A stretch of 64,000 bases of DNA from Burkholderia sp. BCC1644 (GCF_902833225.1 NZ_CADFEI010000010.1:62001-126000); one strand, 5' to 3'; positions 44,852 to 54,817 are shown, counted from the first letter of the stretch. The notes: generated from the letters alone by a model not told the origin. Numbers and translations are program-made.

Positions 44852-46647
44852 GATGCGGCTCCCGGCGCGGCCTCGACGTGGCGCGCCCACATCGCGTGCA
44901 GCGCGTCCTCGAAATGGCGCGCGAAGCGGGGCGCGTCGCACAGCGGCGCGGCGAGCACCTGCGCGCGCAGCGTCGTGCGCAGCACGGCCAGCTCGGCCGG
45001 GTTGCGTGCGAACGCGACGGCTTTCGCGACGTATGCGTCGTCATCGTCGTCGGCGATCCATTCCGGCAGGCGCGCCGCGTGCAGCAGGCTTTCGCAGATG
45101 TGCGACAGGAACCGTGCGCCGCGGCGGCCGAGCACCGGCACGCCCATCCACAGCGCTTCGGCCGTCGTCGTGCCGCCCGGGTACGGGAACGGGCTCAGCA
45201 TCAGGTCGACGCGCCGGTACGCGGCGAGGTATTCGTCGCGCGGCGAGCGGCCTTCGAACACCAGGCGCGCCGCGCCGATGCCGTGCGCCGCGAAGCGGGC
45301 CTGCAGCGCGTCCTGCTCGCGCGGGTCGTCGAGATGCGGCGCCTTCACGAACAGCTTCGCTTTCGGCACGTCGGCCAGCACGCGCGACCACACCGCGATC
45401 ACGCGGTCGGTGAGCTTCGCGAGCTTGCCGAAATAGCCGAAGGTCGGATAACCGTTCGCGAGCATCGGCAACGGGCCGGCGTCGAGCTCGACGGCCGGCG
45501 GCGTGAAGCACAGGTAGCTGTCGGGCAGATGCCACGCGCGTTCGACGAAATGCGCGGCCTCGTCGGCCGGCATCACGTAGCGGTCGCCGAGCACGTAGTC
45601 GATCGCGCGCATGCCGGTACTCGCGAAATAGCCGGGCCAGCTCACCTGCAGCGGCGCGGGCTTCCATGCGAACAGCGGCAGGCGGTTGTGGATCGTGTGG
45701 CCCGACGCGTCGATCAGCACGTCGATGCGATCGTCGCGAATCCGCGCGGCCGCGGCTTCGTCACCGATGCCCGCGAGGCTGGTCCACGACGCGCAGCGCT
45801 GCTTGAGGCGCGCTGTGACGTCGTCCTCGACGTCGCGCGTCGGATACGCATGCAGTTCGATGCGCGCGCCGTTCAGGTGCGCGAGCATCCCTTCGATGAA
45901 ATAGCCGACCGGGTGCGACTTCAGGTCGCCCGACACGATGCCGACGCGCAGCGGCCGGCCGATGCGCGCGGTCAGGTCGACGAGCCACGTCGACCACGGC
46001 TGCGCGCGGCCGGTGACGAGCGCGTCGAAGCGGGCCGCTTCGTCGAGATACGCGCGCTGGTCGAACGCATCGCTGTAGTGATACGCGAACAGCAGGTTGC
46101 TGCGCGGCTCGGGCAGCTCGGGACGCAGCGCGACCGCGTGCTGGTACGCCTCGAGCGCGGCCGGGATCTCGTTCAGGTCGAGCAGCGCGTTGCCGAGATT
46201 GTTGTACGCCTGTCCGTGGTCGGGCTGCAGCGCGATCGCCTGGCAGAACGCTTCGACGGCCGCGCGCGCGTTGCCCGCGAGCCGCTGCGCGTTGCCGAGG
46301 TTGTTGTACGCGTCGATGTAATTGGGCCGCAGCTCGATCGCGAGACGGAAGCACTCGGCCGCCGCGGCCGGGCGGTTGTGCGCCTGCATCACGTTGCCGA
46401 GGTTGTAGTAGTAGATCCCGTCGGGCTTGATCTCGATCGCCGCCATGATCAGTTCGGACGCCTCCTGATAGCGCCCGTACTGGTGACCGATCAGGCCGAG
46501 CAGGTGCAGCGCGTCCGCGTGCCGCGGGTCGGCGTCGAGGAGTTGCCGGTACAGCGTCTCGGCTTCTTCGAGTCGGTCGGCCTGGTGCAGCGCCAGCGCC
46601 GCTTCGATCGTGGCGACGGGGGAGTCGGGCAGCGTGAGATCAGTCAT
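44848..46647 (-). CDS. TPR / O-GlcNAc transferase-like (SPINDLY) glycosyltransferase, copy D
   Basis: Protein of 599 residues and first gene of the leftward operon. It has fewer TPRs than the other three (about six, residues 10-215), then the GT41-type domain: [59 protein letters not shown] and [26 protein letters not shown] replaces the VDL(A/S)GHT of the others but keeps the His. ATG 46647 is the only start before a non-coding-looking upstream stretch. The TPR length suggests a different partner or acceptor from copies A-C. Confidence 0.88.
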   Translation of the reverse strand: MTDLTLPDSPVATIEAALALHQADRLEEAETLYRQLLDADPRHADALHLLGLIGHQYGRYQEASELIMAAIEIKPDGIYYYNLGNVMQAHNRPAAAAECFRLAIELRPNYIDAYNNLGNAQRLAGNARAAVEAFCQAIALQPDHGQAYNNLGNALLDLNEIPAALEAYQHAVALRPELPEPRSNLLFAYHYSDAFDQRAYLDEAARFDALVTGRAQPWSTWLVDLTARIGRPLRVGIVSGDLKSHPVGYFIEGMLAHLNGARIELHAYPTRDVEDDVTARLKQRCASWTSLAGIGDEAAAARIRDDRIDVLIDASGHTIHNRLPLFAWKPAPLQVSWPGYFASTGMRAIDYVLGDRYVMPADEAAHFVERAWHLPDSYLCFTPPAVELDAGPLPMLANGYPTFGYFGKLAKLTDRVIAVWSRVLADVPKAKLFVKAPHLDDPREQDALQARFAAHGIGAARLVFEGRSPRDEYLAAYRRVDLMLSPFPYPGGTTTAEALWMGVPVLGRRGARFLSHICESLLHAARLPEWIADDDDDAYVAKAVAFARNPAELAVLRTTLRAQVLAAPLCDAPRFARHFEDALHAMWARHVEAAPGAAS

Positions 46648-47204
46648 CGTGGTAAGCCAGCCTGGGTTCGATAGGGGCGCGCGCACCGGCGCGCAGGCCG
46701 GCACGTGATCGCGAAGGCACGCACCGGAAGATGCCGGGCGGCATGCGGGCGGACGGCCTTCGACATGCCAGCATTCTCGGCGCGCGCACGCCGTTCCAAT
46801 CGGCGGAGCAGGTGCCGGATTTGGTCGCTTTTCATGTGACCGCACGGGCGGCCGCTTGACGCCGGTCAAGGTTGCGGTTCGGCCAATAGGAGCGCGGAAT
46901 TCCGGCCTCGACGCGCGGCCTCGTATCGGTGCCGGATCGCGCCGGGCCGCATCGCGTAACGGTTTGCGTCGTTGCCGCAGCAGGCGGATGTCGCGCCCGC
47001 CCGGCCGCCCGACGCGGCGGCATCCGTCGAAATGCGGGGTGAAACGGCCCGCTAATCCGCCATTCGATCCGGGCGCGGATCGATAGACTCGGGCACAGAC
47101 TTGGAGGCGTCCACCGCGCGGACGATCGCGCAGGGCGCAAGCCGCTTGCCGGCCCGCGGCTGGGGATGCCCTCGAATCCACCCTCAGCGCCTGGAGCCAT
47201 GTGT
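46648..47204. other. divergent promoter region of the two glycan operons
   Basis: About 557 bp between copy D (leftward) and the methyltransferase gene (rightward), G+C-rich with no recognisable gene. It contains the inverted repeat CTTGAC-GCCG-GTCAAG at 46855-46870 and a GTTTGCGTCGTTGCC stretch near 46962. No sigma-28 or sigma-54 promoter is recognised. Confidence 0.45.
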
Positions 47205-47990
47205 ATGCACGAGTCCTCAATCATCTCCAACTCGAACGACGACCAGCTCGCCGCGCGGCGCGAACTGTTCGACCTGATGCAGACCTATCCTGCGACGCAA
47301 GAGGAACTCGAACGCTCGCTCGGCCTGTTCGTGCGCGGCTCGCTGCTCGCGCGGATTCTCGCGACGTTCGAGGTCTACGAGCAGATCGTGCCGTTGCCCG
47401 GCTCGATCCTCGACCTCGGCACCTGGCGTGGGCAGACCGCCGTGCTGTGCGAGAACTTCCGCGCGATCCTCGAGCCGCTGAATTTCCAGCGCCGGATCCA
47501 CGCATTCGATACGTTCACCGGTTACGCGGGCTTCTCCGACAACGATTCGCGCGATCGCAAGCTGTTCTCCGACGGCACGTACTCGCTCGCCGGCGACTAC
47601 GCGGACCTGTTGCGCAACCTGCTGTCGCTGCACGAACGCAACAACGCGATGGGCCACGTGAACGGCAAGCACCACGTATGGGAAGGCGACTGCCGCGAAA
47701 CGCTCGCCGCCTACGAGGAAGCGCATCCCGGCGAGCCGGTCGCGCTCGCGTGGTTCGACCTGAATGTGCCGGGGCCGACGCGCCATGCGTTCGAGACCGT
47801 GATGAAGCGGCTCGTGCCGGGCGGCGTGGTCGCGTTCTGGCAACTCACGCGCGGCGGCCAGACGCCGGCCGAAGGGATCCACTACGTGCGCGAGCTGCTC
47901 GGCAAGTACCCGCACCGGATCCACAAGGCGAAGTCGTATCCGTCGTTGTGCTATCTGACGTTCCCGGAAGGCGGCGGGGTGCGCCCATGA
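47205..47990 (+). CDS. TylF/macrocin O-methyltransferase-like SAM methyltransferase
   Basis: Class I methyltransferase of 261 residues. The SAM loop is SILDLGTWRGQTAVLCENF, followed by HAFDTFTGYAGFSDND and AWFDLNVPGPTRHAFE, which match the TylF group that O-methylates deoxysugars in antibiotics and glycans. I start at ATG 47205, 8 nt after GGAG; ATG 47199 is also possible. The stop overlaps the next gene by 4 bp (ATGA). It is the first gene of the rightward operon. Confidence 0.8.
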   Translation: MHESSIISNSNDDQLAARRELFDLMQTYPATQEELERSLGLFVRGSLLARILATFEVYEQIVPLPGSILDLGTWRGQTAVLCENFRAILEPLNFQRRIHAFDTFTGYAGFSDNDSRDRKLFSDGTYSLAGDYADLLRNLLSLHERNNAMGHVNGKHHVWEGDCRETLAAYEEAHPGEPVALAWFDLNVPGPTRHAFETVMKRLVPGGVVAFWQLTRGGQTPAEGIHYVRELLGKYPHRIHKAKSYPSLCYLTFPEGGGVRP

Positions 47991-49372
47991 AGATCGCGAT
48001 CCTCGGCAACGGCATCCTCGGGCTGATGACGGCCCGTGCCTGGCAGCGCGCCGAGCCGGGTATCGAGCTCGTCGTCGTCGGTCCCGCGCAGCGCCCGGGT
48101 TCGGCGACGCGTGCGGCTGCCGCGATGCTCAACTCGTTCACCGAACTGGAAGGCGATTCGCTCGGCACGCCGCTCGACCGCTTCAAGTTCGAACTGAGCC
48201 GCGCGGCGACCGCCGCCTGGCCCGACGTGTTCGCCGAGATCTGCACGCCGGCGCACGCGGTCGCGCACGGCTTCGGTACCTACGTGCTCAACAACGCGGC
48301 CACCGACGCGCTCGACGACGAGAACTTCGCGGCGATGCGACGCTTCTGTCGCGAATTCGAGGAGCCGTGCGAGGCCGTCGATCCGGCCAGCATTCCGAAC
48401 TATCACCCGCATCCGCAGTTCCGCGCACTGAACGCGGTGTATCTGAGGCGCGAAGGCTGGACGAACCCGAAACAGTTTCTCGATGCGCTCCAGGCCAGCG
48501 TGGCCGCGGCCGGCCATGTCACGTTCGTTTCCGCCGAAGTCGAGCGTATCGACGTCGCGAGCGGGCGCGTGACCGGCGCCCGGCTGAGCGACGGCTCGAC
48601 GGTCGAGGCCGACCGCTTCGTGCTCTGCAACGGCGCGAACCTGACGCGCGTGCTGCAGGCGAGCCTGCCGGAGTTGCCGGTGCAACGGCTGTTCTACGGC
48701 ATCGGCATGTCGATCGAACTCCAGAGCAGCGAGAACGTGCACACGCACTGCGTGCGCACGACCAATCGCGGCCTCGCATGCGGCGTCTATTCGGCACCGT
48801 ACGGCCCCGACCGCACGCTCGTCGGCGCCAGCAACTACATCAGCCCGGTGCCGCACGAGCACGGGCATGCAGGCAGCGCGTACACGTTGCTCAAATCCGC
48901 GATGGACCAGATCAACACGCGTTTCTCGCGCGCGAACCTCGTCAACGTCAACGTCGGCTGGCGGCCGACGACGTCCGATCTCTATCCGCTGATCGGCGCA
49001 ACCAGCGTGCGCGACCTGTGGATTCTGGGCGGCACCAAGCGCGACGGCTTTCACCTGTCGCCGGTCCTGTGCCGCGACCTCGTCGCGGCGATGCGCGGCC
49101 AGCCGATCGATCCGCGTTACGCGGACCTCGCGCCGGAGCGGCCGTTGATCCGCAACCTGTCGCGCGAAGCGGCGATCGCCAAGACGGTCCGCCACCAGAT
49201 CAACGCGGCGTACCAGCACGACTTCGTCCCCGCGCGCAATCGCATGGTCGAACAGCTCGAACGCGCGAGCCGCGCGGATCTCGAAGCGCTGCACGACCGG
49301 CTCGGCGCGACGGACTGGGGCATTCCGCCCGAACTCGTCGACATGTACCGGTACGGTCACATCCCGGCCTGA
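47987..49372 (+). CDS. FAD-dependent oxidoreductase (DAO family)
   Basis: Protein of 461 residues with an N-terminal FAD-binding fold, MKIAILGNGILGLMTARAW (GxGxxG), a ATRAAAAMLNSF segment, and a C-terminal GATSVRDLWILGGTKRDGFHLSP typical of glycine/D-amino-acid oxidase-like (DAO) enzymes. About 75 further helical residues follow at the C terminus (VRHQINAAYQHDFVPARNRM). The substrate is unknown; within this cluster an amine or sugar oxidation is plausible. Coupled by ATGA to the methyltransferase. Confidence 0.8.
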   Translation: MKIAILGNGILGLMTARAWQRAEPGIELVVVGPAQRPGSATRAAAAMLNSFTELEGDSLGTPLDRFKFELSRAATAAWPDVFAEICTPAHAVAHGFGTYVLNNAATDALDDENFAAMRRFCREFEEPCEAVDPASIPNYHPHPQFRALNAVYLRREGWTNPKQFLDALQASVAAAGHVTFVSAEVERIDVASGRVTGARLSDGSTVEADRFVLCNGANLTRVLQASLPELPVQRLFYGIGMSIELQSSENVHTHCVRTTNRGLACGVYSAPYGPDRTLVGASNYISPVPHEHGHAGSAYTLLKSAMDQINTRFSRANLVNVNVGWRPTTSDLYPLIGATSVRDLWILGGTKRDGFHLSPVLCRDLVAAMRGQPIDPRYADLAPERPLIRNLSREAAIAKTVRHQINAAYQHDFVPARNRMVEQLERASRADLEALHDRLGATDWGIPPELVDMYRYGHIPA

Positions 49373-49377
49373 GCGAC

Positions 49378-50085
49378 ATGAATCCGCAGCCGAAGCGCAT
49401 CGCGATCGTCCAGTCGAACTACATCCCTTGGAAGGGCTACTTCGACCTGATCGCCGCGACCGATGAATTCATCCTGTACGACGACGCGCAGTACACGCGG
49501 CGCGACTGGCGCAACCGCAACCAGATCAAGACGCCGCAGGGCGTGCAGTGGCTGACCGTGCCGGTCAAGGTGAAAGGCCGCTATCACCAGAGCATCCGCG
49601 ACACCGAGATCGACGGTACGCAATGGGCGGAGCAGCACTGGACGCGATTGCGGCAGAACTACGCGCGTGCGCCGCATTTCGCCCGATATGCGGAACAGCT
49701 CGAAGCGCTTTACCTGAACGGCCGGCACGACACGTTGAGCGCGCTGAACCTTGCGATGCTGGCATGGATCAACCAGCAGCTGGGCATCGCCACGCGCATT
49801 TCGTCGTCGTCCGATTACACGCTGGAAGGCGACCGCACCGACAAGCTGCTGAACCTCTGTCTCCAGGCCGGGGCGACTGAATACCTGTCGGGCCCCGCCG
49901 CGCGCGACTACCTCGACGAGAGCCGGTTCGCGGCCGAACGCGTCGCGGTGCGCTGGTTCGACTATCCGGCGTATCCCCCCTACGCGCAGCTGTGGGGCGA
50001 GTTCGTTCACGGCGTGACGGTGCTCGACGTGCTGTTTCATTGCGGCCCGGATGCGCGCCGGCATGTCGTGACCGGCCGAACCTGA
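49378..50085 (+). CDS. WbqC-like family protein
   Basis: Protein of 235 residues beginning MNPQPKRIAIVQSNYIPWKGYFDLI, with DEFILYDDAQYTRRDWRNRNQIK and VPVKVKGRYHQSIRDTEID. These are hallmark motifs of the WbqC family. Members occur in O-antigen and flagellin-glycan loci next to aminotransferases of 4-amino-4,6-dideoxysugars; the reaction is not firmly established. It starts 5 bp after the FAD gene stop. Confidence 0.85.
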   Translation: MNPQPKRIAIVQSNYIPWKGYFDLIAATDEFILYDDAQYTRRDWRNRNQIKTPQGVQWLTVPVKVKGRYHQSIRDTEIDGTQWAEQHWTRLRQNYARAPHFARYAEQLEALYLNGRHDTLSALNLAMLAWINQQLGIATRISSSSDYTLEGDRTDKLLNLCLQAGATEYLSGPAARDYLDESRFAAERVAVRWFDYPAYPPYAQLWGEFVHGVTVLDVLFHCGPDARRHVVTGRT

Positions 50086-50095
50086 GGACCACGCG

Positions 50096-50746
50096 ATGCA
50101 CGATTCCCGACACTCGAGCCTGCTGGCAGACGTCGCCGCCTATTACGGCGCGCGCCTGGCCGAGCACGGACAGACCGCGCGCGGCGTGGACTGGAACGGC
50201 GAGGACGGCCAGCGGCTGCGATTCGCACAGCTGACGAAAATCGTCGCGCCCGATGCCCACGGCTTTTCGGTCAACGATATCGGCTGCGGCTACGGCGCGC
50301 TGGTGGATTTTCTCGACGAGCACACGGCGGGGCGTCGTCACGTCTATGCGGGCAACGACGTGTCGCCCGAGATGGTCGACGCGGCGCGGCAACGTTATCG
50401 CGACCGCGCCAACGTGTCGTTTCACGTCGGCGACGCGCCGCTGGCGACCGCCGACTACGGCATTGCGTCGGGCATCTTCAACGTCCATCGCGGCCACGAC
50501 GACGAGACGTGGCTCGACTACATCCACGCGACGCTCGACGTGCTGCACGCGACGAGCCGCCTCGGCTTCTCGTTCAACTGCCTGACGTCGTATTCCGATC
50601 CGCCGTTCATGCGTCCCGAACGGCTGTACTACGCCGATCCGTGCGCGCTGTTCGATCGCTGCAAGCGCCGCTACTCGCGGCACGTCGCGTTGCTGCACGA
50701 CTACGGGCTGTACGAATTCACGCTGCTCGTCAGGAAGGACGGCTGA
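50096..50746 (+). CDS. SAM-dependent methyltransferase
   Basis: Class I methyltransferase of 216 residues. SAM motif I is VNDIGCGYGALVDFLDE, motif II GNDVSPEMVDAARQRY, and the catalytic region is YGIASGIFNVHRGHDDETWLDY. C-terminal HDYGLYEFTLLVRK is typical of small-molecule methyltransferases. It is 10 bp after the WbqC-like gene. The acceptor is unknown, probably a sugar or its acyl group given the neighbours. Confidence 0.8.
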   Translation: MHDSRHSSLLADVAAYYGARLAEHGQTARGVDWNGEDGQRLRFAQLTKIVAPDAHGFSVNDIGCGYGALVDFLDEHTAGRRHVYAGNDVSPEMVDAARQRYRDRANVSFHVGDAPLATADYGIASGIFNVHRGHDDETWLDYIHATLDVLHATSRLGFSFNCLTSYSDPPFMRPERLYYADPCALFDRCKRRYSRHVALLHDYGLYEFTLLVRKDG

Positions 50747-50812
50747 GCGCGCCCTCGCGCGAGCCGCCGCCCGTCGCCCGTCGCCCCTCATATGCCCCCG
50801 CGGAGTCCCGTC

Positions 50813-51973
50813 ATGTTCGCTCCTCCCAATCTCGATCGCATTCCGTTCGGCCGGCCGTTCATCGTCGGCAAGGAGCTCTACTACATCGCGAAAGCGGTCG
50901 AACAGGGCGGACTCGCCGGCGACCAGGCGTTCACGAAGCTGTGTCACCAGTGGCTTGAAACGCGCATCGGCTGTCATCGCGCGCTGCTCACGCACTCTTG
51001 CACGGCCGCGCTGGAGATGGCCGCGATCCTCACCGACGTCGGCCCGGGCGACGAGGTGATCATGCCGTCCTACACGTTCGTGTCGACCGCCAACGCGTTC
51101 GCGTTGCGCGGCGCGACGCCCGTCTTCGTCGACATCCGTCCCGATACGCTGAACCTCGACGAGCAGCTCGTCGCGGCCGCGATCACCGAGCGCACGCGCG
51201 CGATCGTCCCGGTTCACTACGCGGGCGTGTCGTGCGACATGGACACGATCTCGCACCTCGCGGCCGATTACCGGCTGTGGGTCGTCGAGGACGCCGCGCA
51301 GGCGATCCAGTCGACCTGGAAGGGCAAGCCGCTCGGCAGCATCGGCCATCTCGCATGTCTCAGCTTCCATGAGACCAAGAACGTGATCGCCGGCGAAGGC
51401 GGTGCGCTGCTCGTCAACGACGAACGCCTCGTCGAGCGCGCGGAAATCGTCCGCGAGAAGGGCACGAACCGCAGCCAGTTCTTCCGCGGCCACGTGGACA
51501 AGTACACCTGGGTCGACGTCGGTTCGTCCTATCTGCCGGGCGAGCTGATCGCCGCGTTCCTGTATGCGCAGTTCGAGCACGCGGACGTGATCACCGCGCA
51601 GCGACGCGCGACCGTGAAACGCTATGAAGATGCGCTGCGGCCGCTGCACGACGCCGGGCACATCACGCTGCCCGCCACGCCGCTGAGCGAGCAGGGCAAC
51701 GGCCACCTGTTCTATCTCCTCACGCGCAACCTCGCCGAGCGCACGGCGCTGCTCGAACGGATCCGCGACGCGGGCGTATTCGCCGTATTCCATTACGTGC
51801 CGCTGCACAGTTCGCCGGCGGGTTTGCGCTACGGCCGGTGCGGCTCCGGCATGCAGGTCACCGACAATGTCGCCGACCGGCTCGTGCGCCTGCCGCTGTA
51901 CCACGCGATGAGCGAAGCGGAGCAGGATCGCGTCATCGAAGTGGTATCCGACTTCTACCGGGCCGGCGCATAA
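50813..51973 (+). CDS. DegT/DnrJ/EryC1 sugar aminotransferase (WecE/RffA-like)
   Basis: PLP-dependent aminotransferase of 386 residues. It has the substrate-binding N terminus (IPFGRPFIVGKELYYI), LLTHSCTAALEMAA, DEVIMPSYTFVSTANAF, and the catalytic PLP Lys in SFHETKNVIAGEGGAL. The SFHETKN form is that of WecE/RffA, which make dTDP-4-amino-4,6-dideoxyhexose from the 4-keto sugar. I start at ATG 50813 with GGAG 7-10 nt upstream; ATG 50792 has none. The dTDP-4-keto-6-deoxyglucose it needs would come from rml genes elsewhere, as none are here. Confidence 0.85.
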   Translation: MFAPPNLDRIPFGRPFIVGKELYYIAKAVEQGGLAGDQAFTKLCHQWLETRIGCHRALLTHSCTAALEMAAILTDVGPGDEVIMPSYTFVSTANAFALRGATPVFVDIRPDTLNLDEQLVAAAITERTRAIVPVHYAGVSCDMDTISHLAADYRLWVVEDAAQAIQSTWKGKPLGSIGHLACLSFHETKNVIAGEGGALLVNDERLVERAEIVREKGTNRSQFFRGHVDKYTWVDVGSSYLPGELIAAFLYAQFEHADVITAQRRATVKRYEDALRPLHDAGHITLPATPLSEQGNGHLFYLLTRNLAERTALLERIRDAGVFAVFHYVPLHSSPAGLRYGRCGSGMQVTDNVADRLVRLPLYHAMSEAEQDRVIEVVSDFYRAGA

Positions 51974-52024
51974 CCGGCCGCCGGCCATCCGTCGCCCTTC
52001 ATCGCGCCTTTCGCCATTCGTCCC

Positions 52025-54817
52025 ATGAACGACTCGCCCCGCATCTTCGCGCCGCTCGGCCATCCGTACTACCTCACCGCGCCTGGCTACAAGCAGACGT
52101 CGGGCGGCGTGCGCGCGATGCACTACCTGTGCCACGCGCTGAACCTGCTCGGCTGCGAGGCCTACCTCAAGACCACGGAAGTGCACCCGGGGCTGCGCAC
52201 GCCGTTGCTGACGCAGGAGATCGCGCAGGCCCACTTCGAAGCGGGCCGCAGCCCGGTTGCCGTGTATCCCGAGATCGTCGAAGGCAATCCGTTCGGTTCA
52301 CGCTGCGTCGCGCGCTACCTGCTCGCGGAGCCCGGCCGCATCAACGGCAACCCGATCGACCTGGCGCCGACCGATCTCGTGTTCGCGTTCGGGCCGACGA
52401 TCGTGCCCGACGGATGGCAGGCCGACCTGCTGAGAATGCCGCTCGTCGATACGCGCATCTTCCACTGCGACGGCGTCGACGACGCGACCCGCAGCGGCAC
52501 GGCCGTCTTCCTGAACCGCCACCTTCGCCGCGGCGGCAGCCTGCATCCGGCGACGGCCGAATCGATCGAGATCTCCGGCCGCGTGCCGGAGCGCTCGGCG
52601 CACGAACTCGCCGAGCTGCTGCGCCGGGTGGAATGTGTGTACCTGTACGAGTGGTCCACCATCGCCTTCGAAGCGCTGCTGTGCGGCTGCCCGGTCGTGT
52701 GCATCCTCAACGACGCGTCGATGCCGAACGCGGAACGCTGGGTGATGGGCGGCAAGGGCATCGCCTGGGGGCTCGATCCGCATGAGATCGCGCACGCGAA
52801 GGCGACCGTGCATGAAGTGCGCGACGTCTACCGCGAGGAAGAGGCAACGTTCTGGCAGCAATTGCGACACTTCGTCGACAAGACCCAGGCACGCGCCAGC
52901 GAACTCGACGCCCGGCCCGGCTCGCCGGGCTCAAGCGCGCGGCCGGCTGCGGTGCATGCGGTGCGGCGCATGGCGGTCGTATGCGCCGAACCGGCCACGC
53001 ATCCGCACATCCAGGCGCGATTCGGCACCCCGTTCGGCCGGCTCGATCGCGAATGGGCCGTCGACTTTCCCGTCGGCAGCAACGGCATCGACCTCGACGC
53101 GCTCCAGCGGGCGGACATCGTCGTCCTGCACGGCGCGGTCGCGAGCCTGCTGTCGGGTCCCGCGCTCGAGCAGATGTTCGCGCTCGGCAAGCCGGTCGTC
53201 TGCGATCTCGACCGGCCGCTCGACGCGCTCGCGCTCGACGGTCAGGCGATTGCAGGCAGCGCGCGCCGGCTTGCCGCGATGCACGACGCGATCCGGCGCG
53301 CCGATGCACTGGTGGTACCGTCGGACGCGATCGCGCGCACCTACCGTCATGTCAACGCGGCAGTACACGTGCTGCCCGGCGATGCCGATGGCACCCGCCA
53401 CGGCACGCTATACGCGTGGCTCGCCGAACAGGGCCGGCGGCCGGCTCGCGCATCGGCACCCGCGCCGGGCGGCGCGCACGCGCTACGTGCGTGGCAGAAG
53501 AAGCGTCTCGTCGCGTATGCGCTCGATCCGGTCGACGGCGCGTCCGTGCAGCGCCGCCTCGCACTGCCGTTCGCGCAGCTCGGCAACGATTGGGAACTCG
53601 TCTGGGGTACGACCGACGGCACCGCGATCGCCACGGCCGACGCCGTGCTGCTCGATCGCCACACGCCCGGCCGGCTGTCGCTCGACGGACTACGCGCGAT
53701 CTTCAAATTCGACAAGCCGGTGATCTACGCGACCGACAGCCCGCCGCCCGCAGCGCAGGACGATCCGGCGTGGACGGGCATCGCGTACGCGCTCGGCAAC
53801 GCGTGCGCGATCGTCGTCCCGACGCCGGATCTCGCGAACCGCTACCGGCCGTGGAACCCGCGCGTGTTCGTGCTGCCCGACAGCGTCGATCTCGACCTGT
53901 TCCTGCGCCCGGTGCCGGCCCGCGCGGATGACCGCGTGACCATCGGCGTCGCGGGCGATGCACTGCTGCCGGTCAATTTCGCGCGCGTGGACGCCGCGCT
54001 GCGCGCGGTCTGCGCACGCAACGCCGGCCGCGTCGCCGTGCAGTTCTTCGGCACGCATGTGCCCGAAGGCTGGGCGGACCATCCGGCAGCTGAGTTCCGG
54101 CCTACGTCCGATGCGTACCGCGCGTATGCGGAGCAATTGCGCGCACTGGACTGGGATATCGCATTGATGCCGCTCACCGATGCGGATGACTACGCGGCCA
54201 GCGCGATCCAGCGTCAGGAATTCGCGGCCGCCGGTATCGCCATCGTGGCGAGCGACCTGCCGGCGATCCGCATCGGCCTGAACGACGGCGATGACGTACT
54301 GCTTGCCGTCGACGACCCGCACGCGTGGGACGACGCGATCGACCGCCTGGTCATGCAGCCCGCGCTGCGCCGGCGGCTTGCCTGCACCGCGCAGGCACGC
54401 GTGCGCAAGCGCGACGCGCTGCAGGCGCAACTGCCGCTGCATCGCGAGCTTTACCGGGTGTGTGTCGAACGCCAAGGCACGGCCGTGCAGTTACCGCCGC
54501 GCGAAGCACCGATTCCAGGCGTGCTGATCCTCGACGCCGCCGGTGACGGCGAACGCGTGCAGACCGCGCTGCGGATCGTCGCGGCTCGCGCCGAACAGGA
54601 TCTGCTGAGCGTCGTGCTGACGACGTCATCCGGCCCATTGCCCGAGTGGACGGACCGGCTGCGTTACCTGCGAGCCGCACCGCAGGAGTACGCGGCCACG
54701 GCCGACCAGCTCGCCGCGATGCCCGCGTTCGACTGGATCACGATCATCGACGCAGCGGAAGCCGAAGCCGGCGACGATATTCAGGAGACGTCCGCCGCAG
54801 ATGCGGCGATCGATTGA
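52025..54817 (+). CDS. large multi-domain glycosyltransferase-like protein
   Basis: Protein of 930 residues without a signal peptide. Three parts can be seen. The first (about 1-300) has IFAPLGHPYYLTAPGYKQTSGGVRA and CVYLYEWSTIAFEALLCGCPVV, resembling a GT-B acceptor/donor pair. The second (about 315-460) and third (about 465-810) begin in parallel: VVCAEPATHPHIQARFGTPF versus VAYALDPVDGASVQRRLALPF. Only the third has a full GT4-like donor domain (IGVAGDALLPVNFARVDAAL, QRQEFAAAGIAIVASDLPAI). A last 120 residues form a separate module. It ends the rightward operon. It may be a glycan-assembling enzyme; acceptor unknown. Confidence 0.65.
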   Translation: MNDSPRIFAPLGHPYYLTAPGYKQTSGGVRAMHYLCHALNLLGCEAYLKTTEVHPGLRTPLLTQEIAQAHFEAGRSPVAVYPEIVEGNPFGSRCVARYLLAEPGRINGNPIDLAPTDLVFAFGPTIVPDGWQADLLRMPLVDTRIFHCDGVDDATRSGTAVFLNRHLRRGGSLHPATAESIEISGRVPERSAHELAELLRRVECVYLYEWSTIAFEALLCGCPVVCILNDASMPNAERWVMGGKGIAWGLDPHEIAHAKATVHEVRDVYREEEATFWQQLRHFVDKTQARASELDARPGSPGSSARPAAVHAVRRMAVVCAEPATHPHIQARFGTPFGRLDREWAVDFPVGSNGIDLDALQRADIVVLHGAVASLLSGPALEQMFALGKPVVCDLDRPLDALALDGQAIAGSARRLAAMHDAIRRADALVVPSDAIARTYRHVNAAVHVLPGDADGTRHGTLYAWLAEQGRRPARASAPAPGGAHALRAWQKKRLVAYALDPVDGASVQRRLALPFAQLGNDWELVWGTTDGTAIATADAVLLDRHTPGRLSLDGLRAIFKFDKPVIYATDSPPPAAQDDPAWTGIAYALGNACAIVVPTPDLANRYRPWNPRVFVLPDSVDLDLFLRPVPARADDRVTIGVAGDALLPVNFARVDAALRAVCARNAGRVAVQFFGTHVPEGWADHPAAEFRPTSDAYRAYAEQLRALDWDIALMPLTDADDYAASAIQRQEFAAAGIAIVASDLPAIRIGLNDGDDVLLAVDDPHAWDDAIDRLVMQPALRRRLACTAQARVRKRDALQAQLPLHRELYRVCVERQGTAVQLPPREAPIPGVLILDAAGDGERVQTALRIVAARAEQDLLSVVLTTSSGPLPEWTDRLRYLRAAPQEYAATADQLAAMPAFDWITIIDAAEAEAGDDIQETSAADAAID

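Noticed and set aside
46855..46870. Inverted repeat CTTGAC-GCCG-GTCAAG as a terminator
   Set aside because: It has no T-run and lies in the middle of a divergent promoter region; an operator is more plausible, but no regulator could be named.
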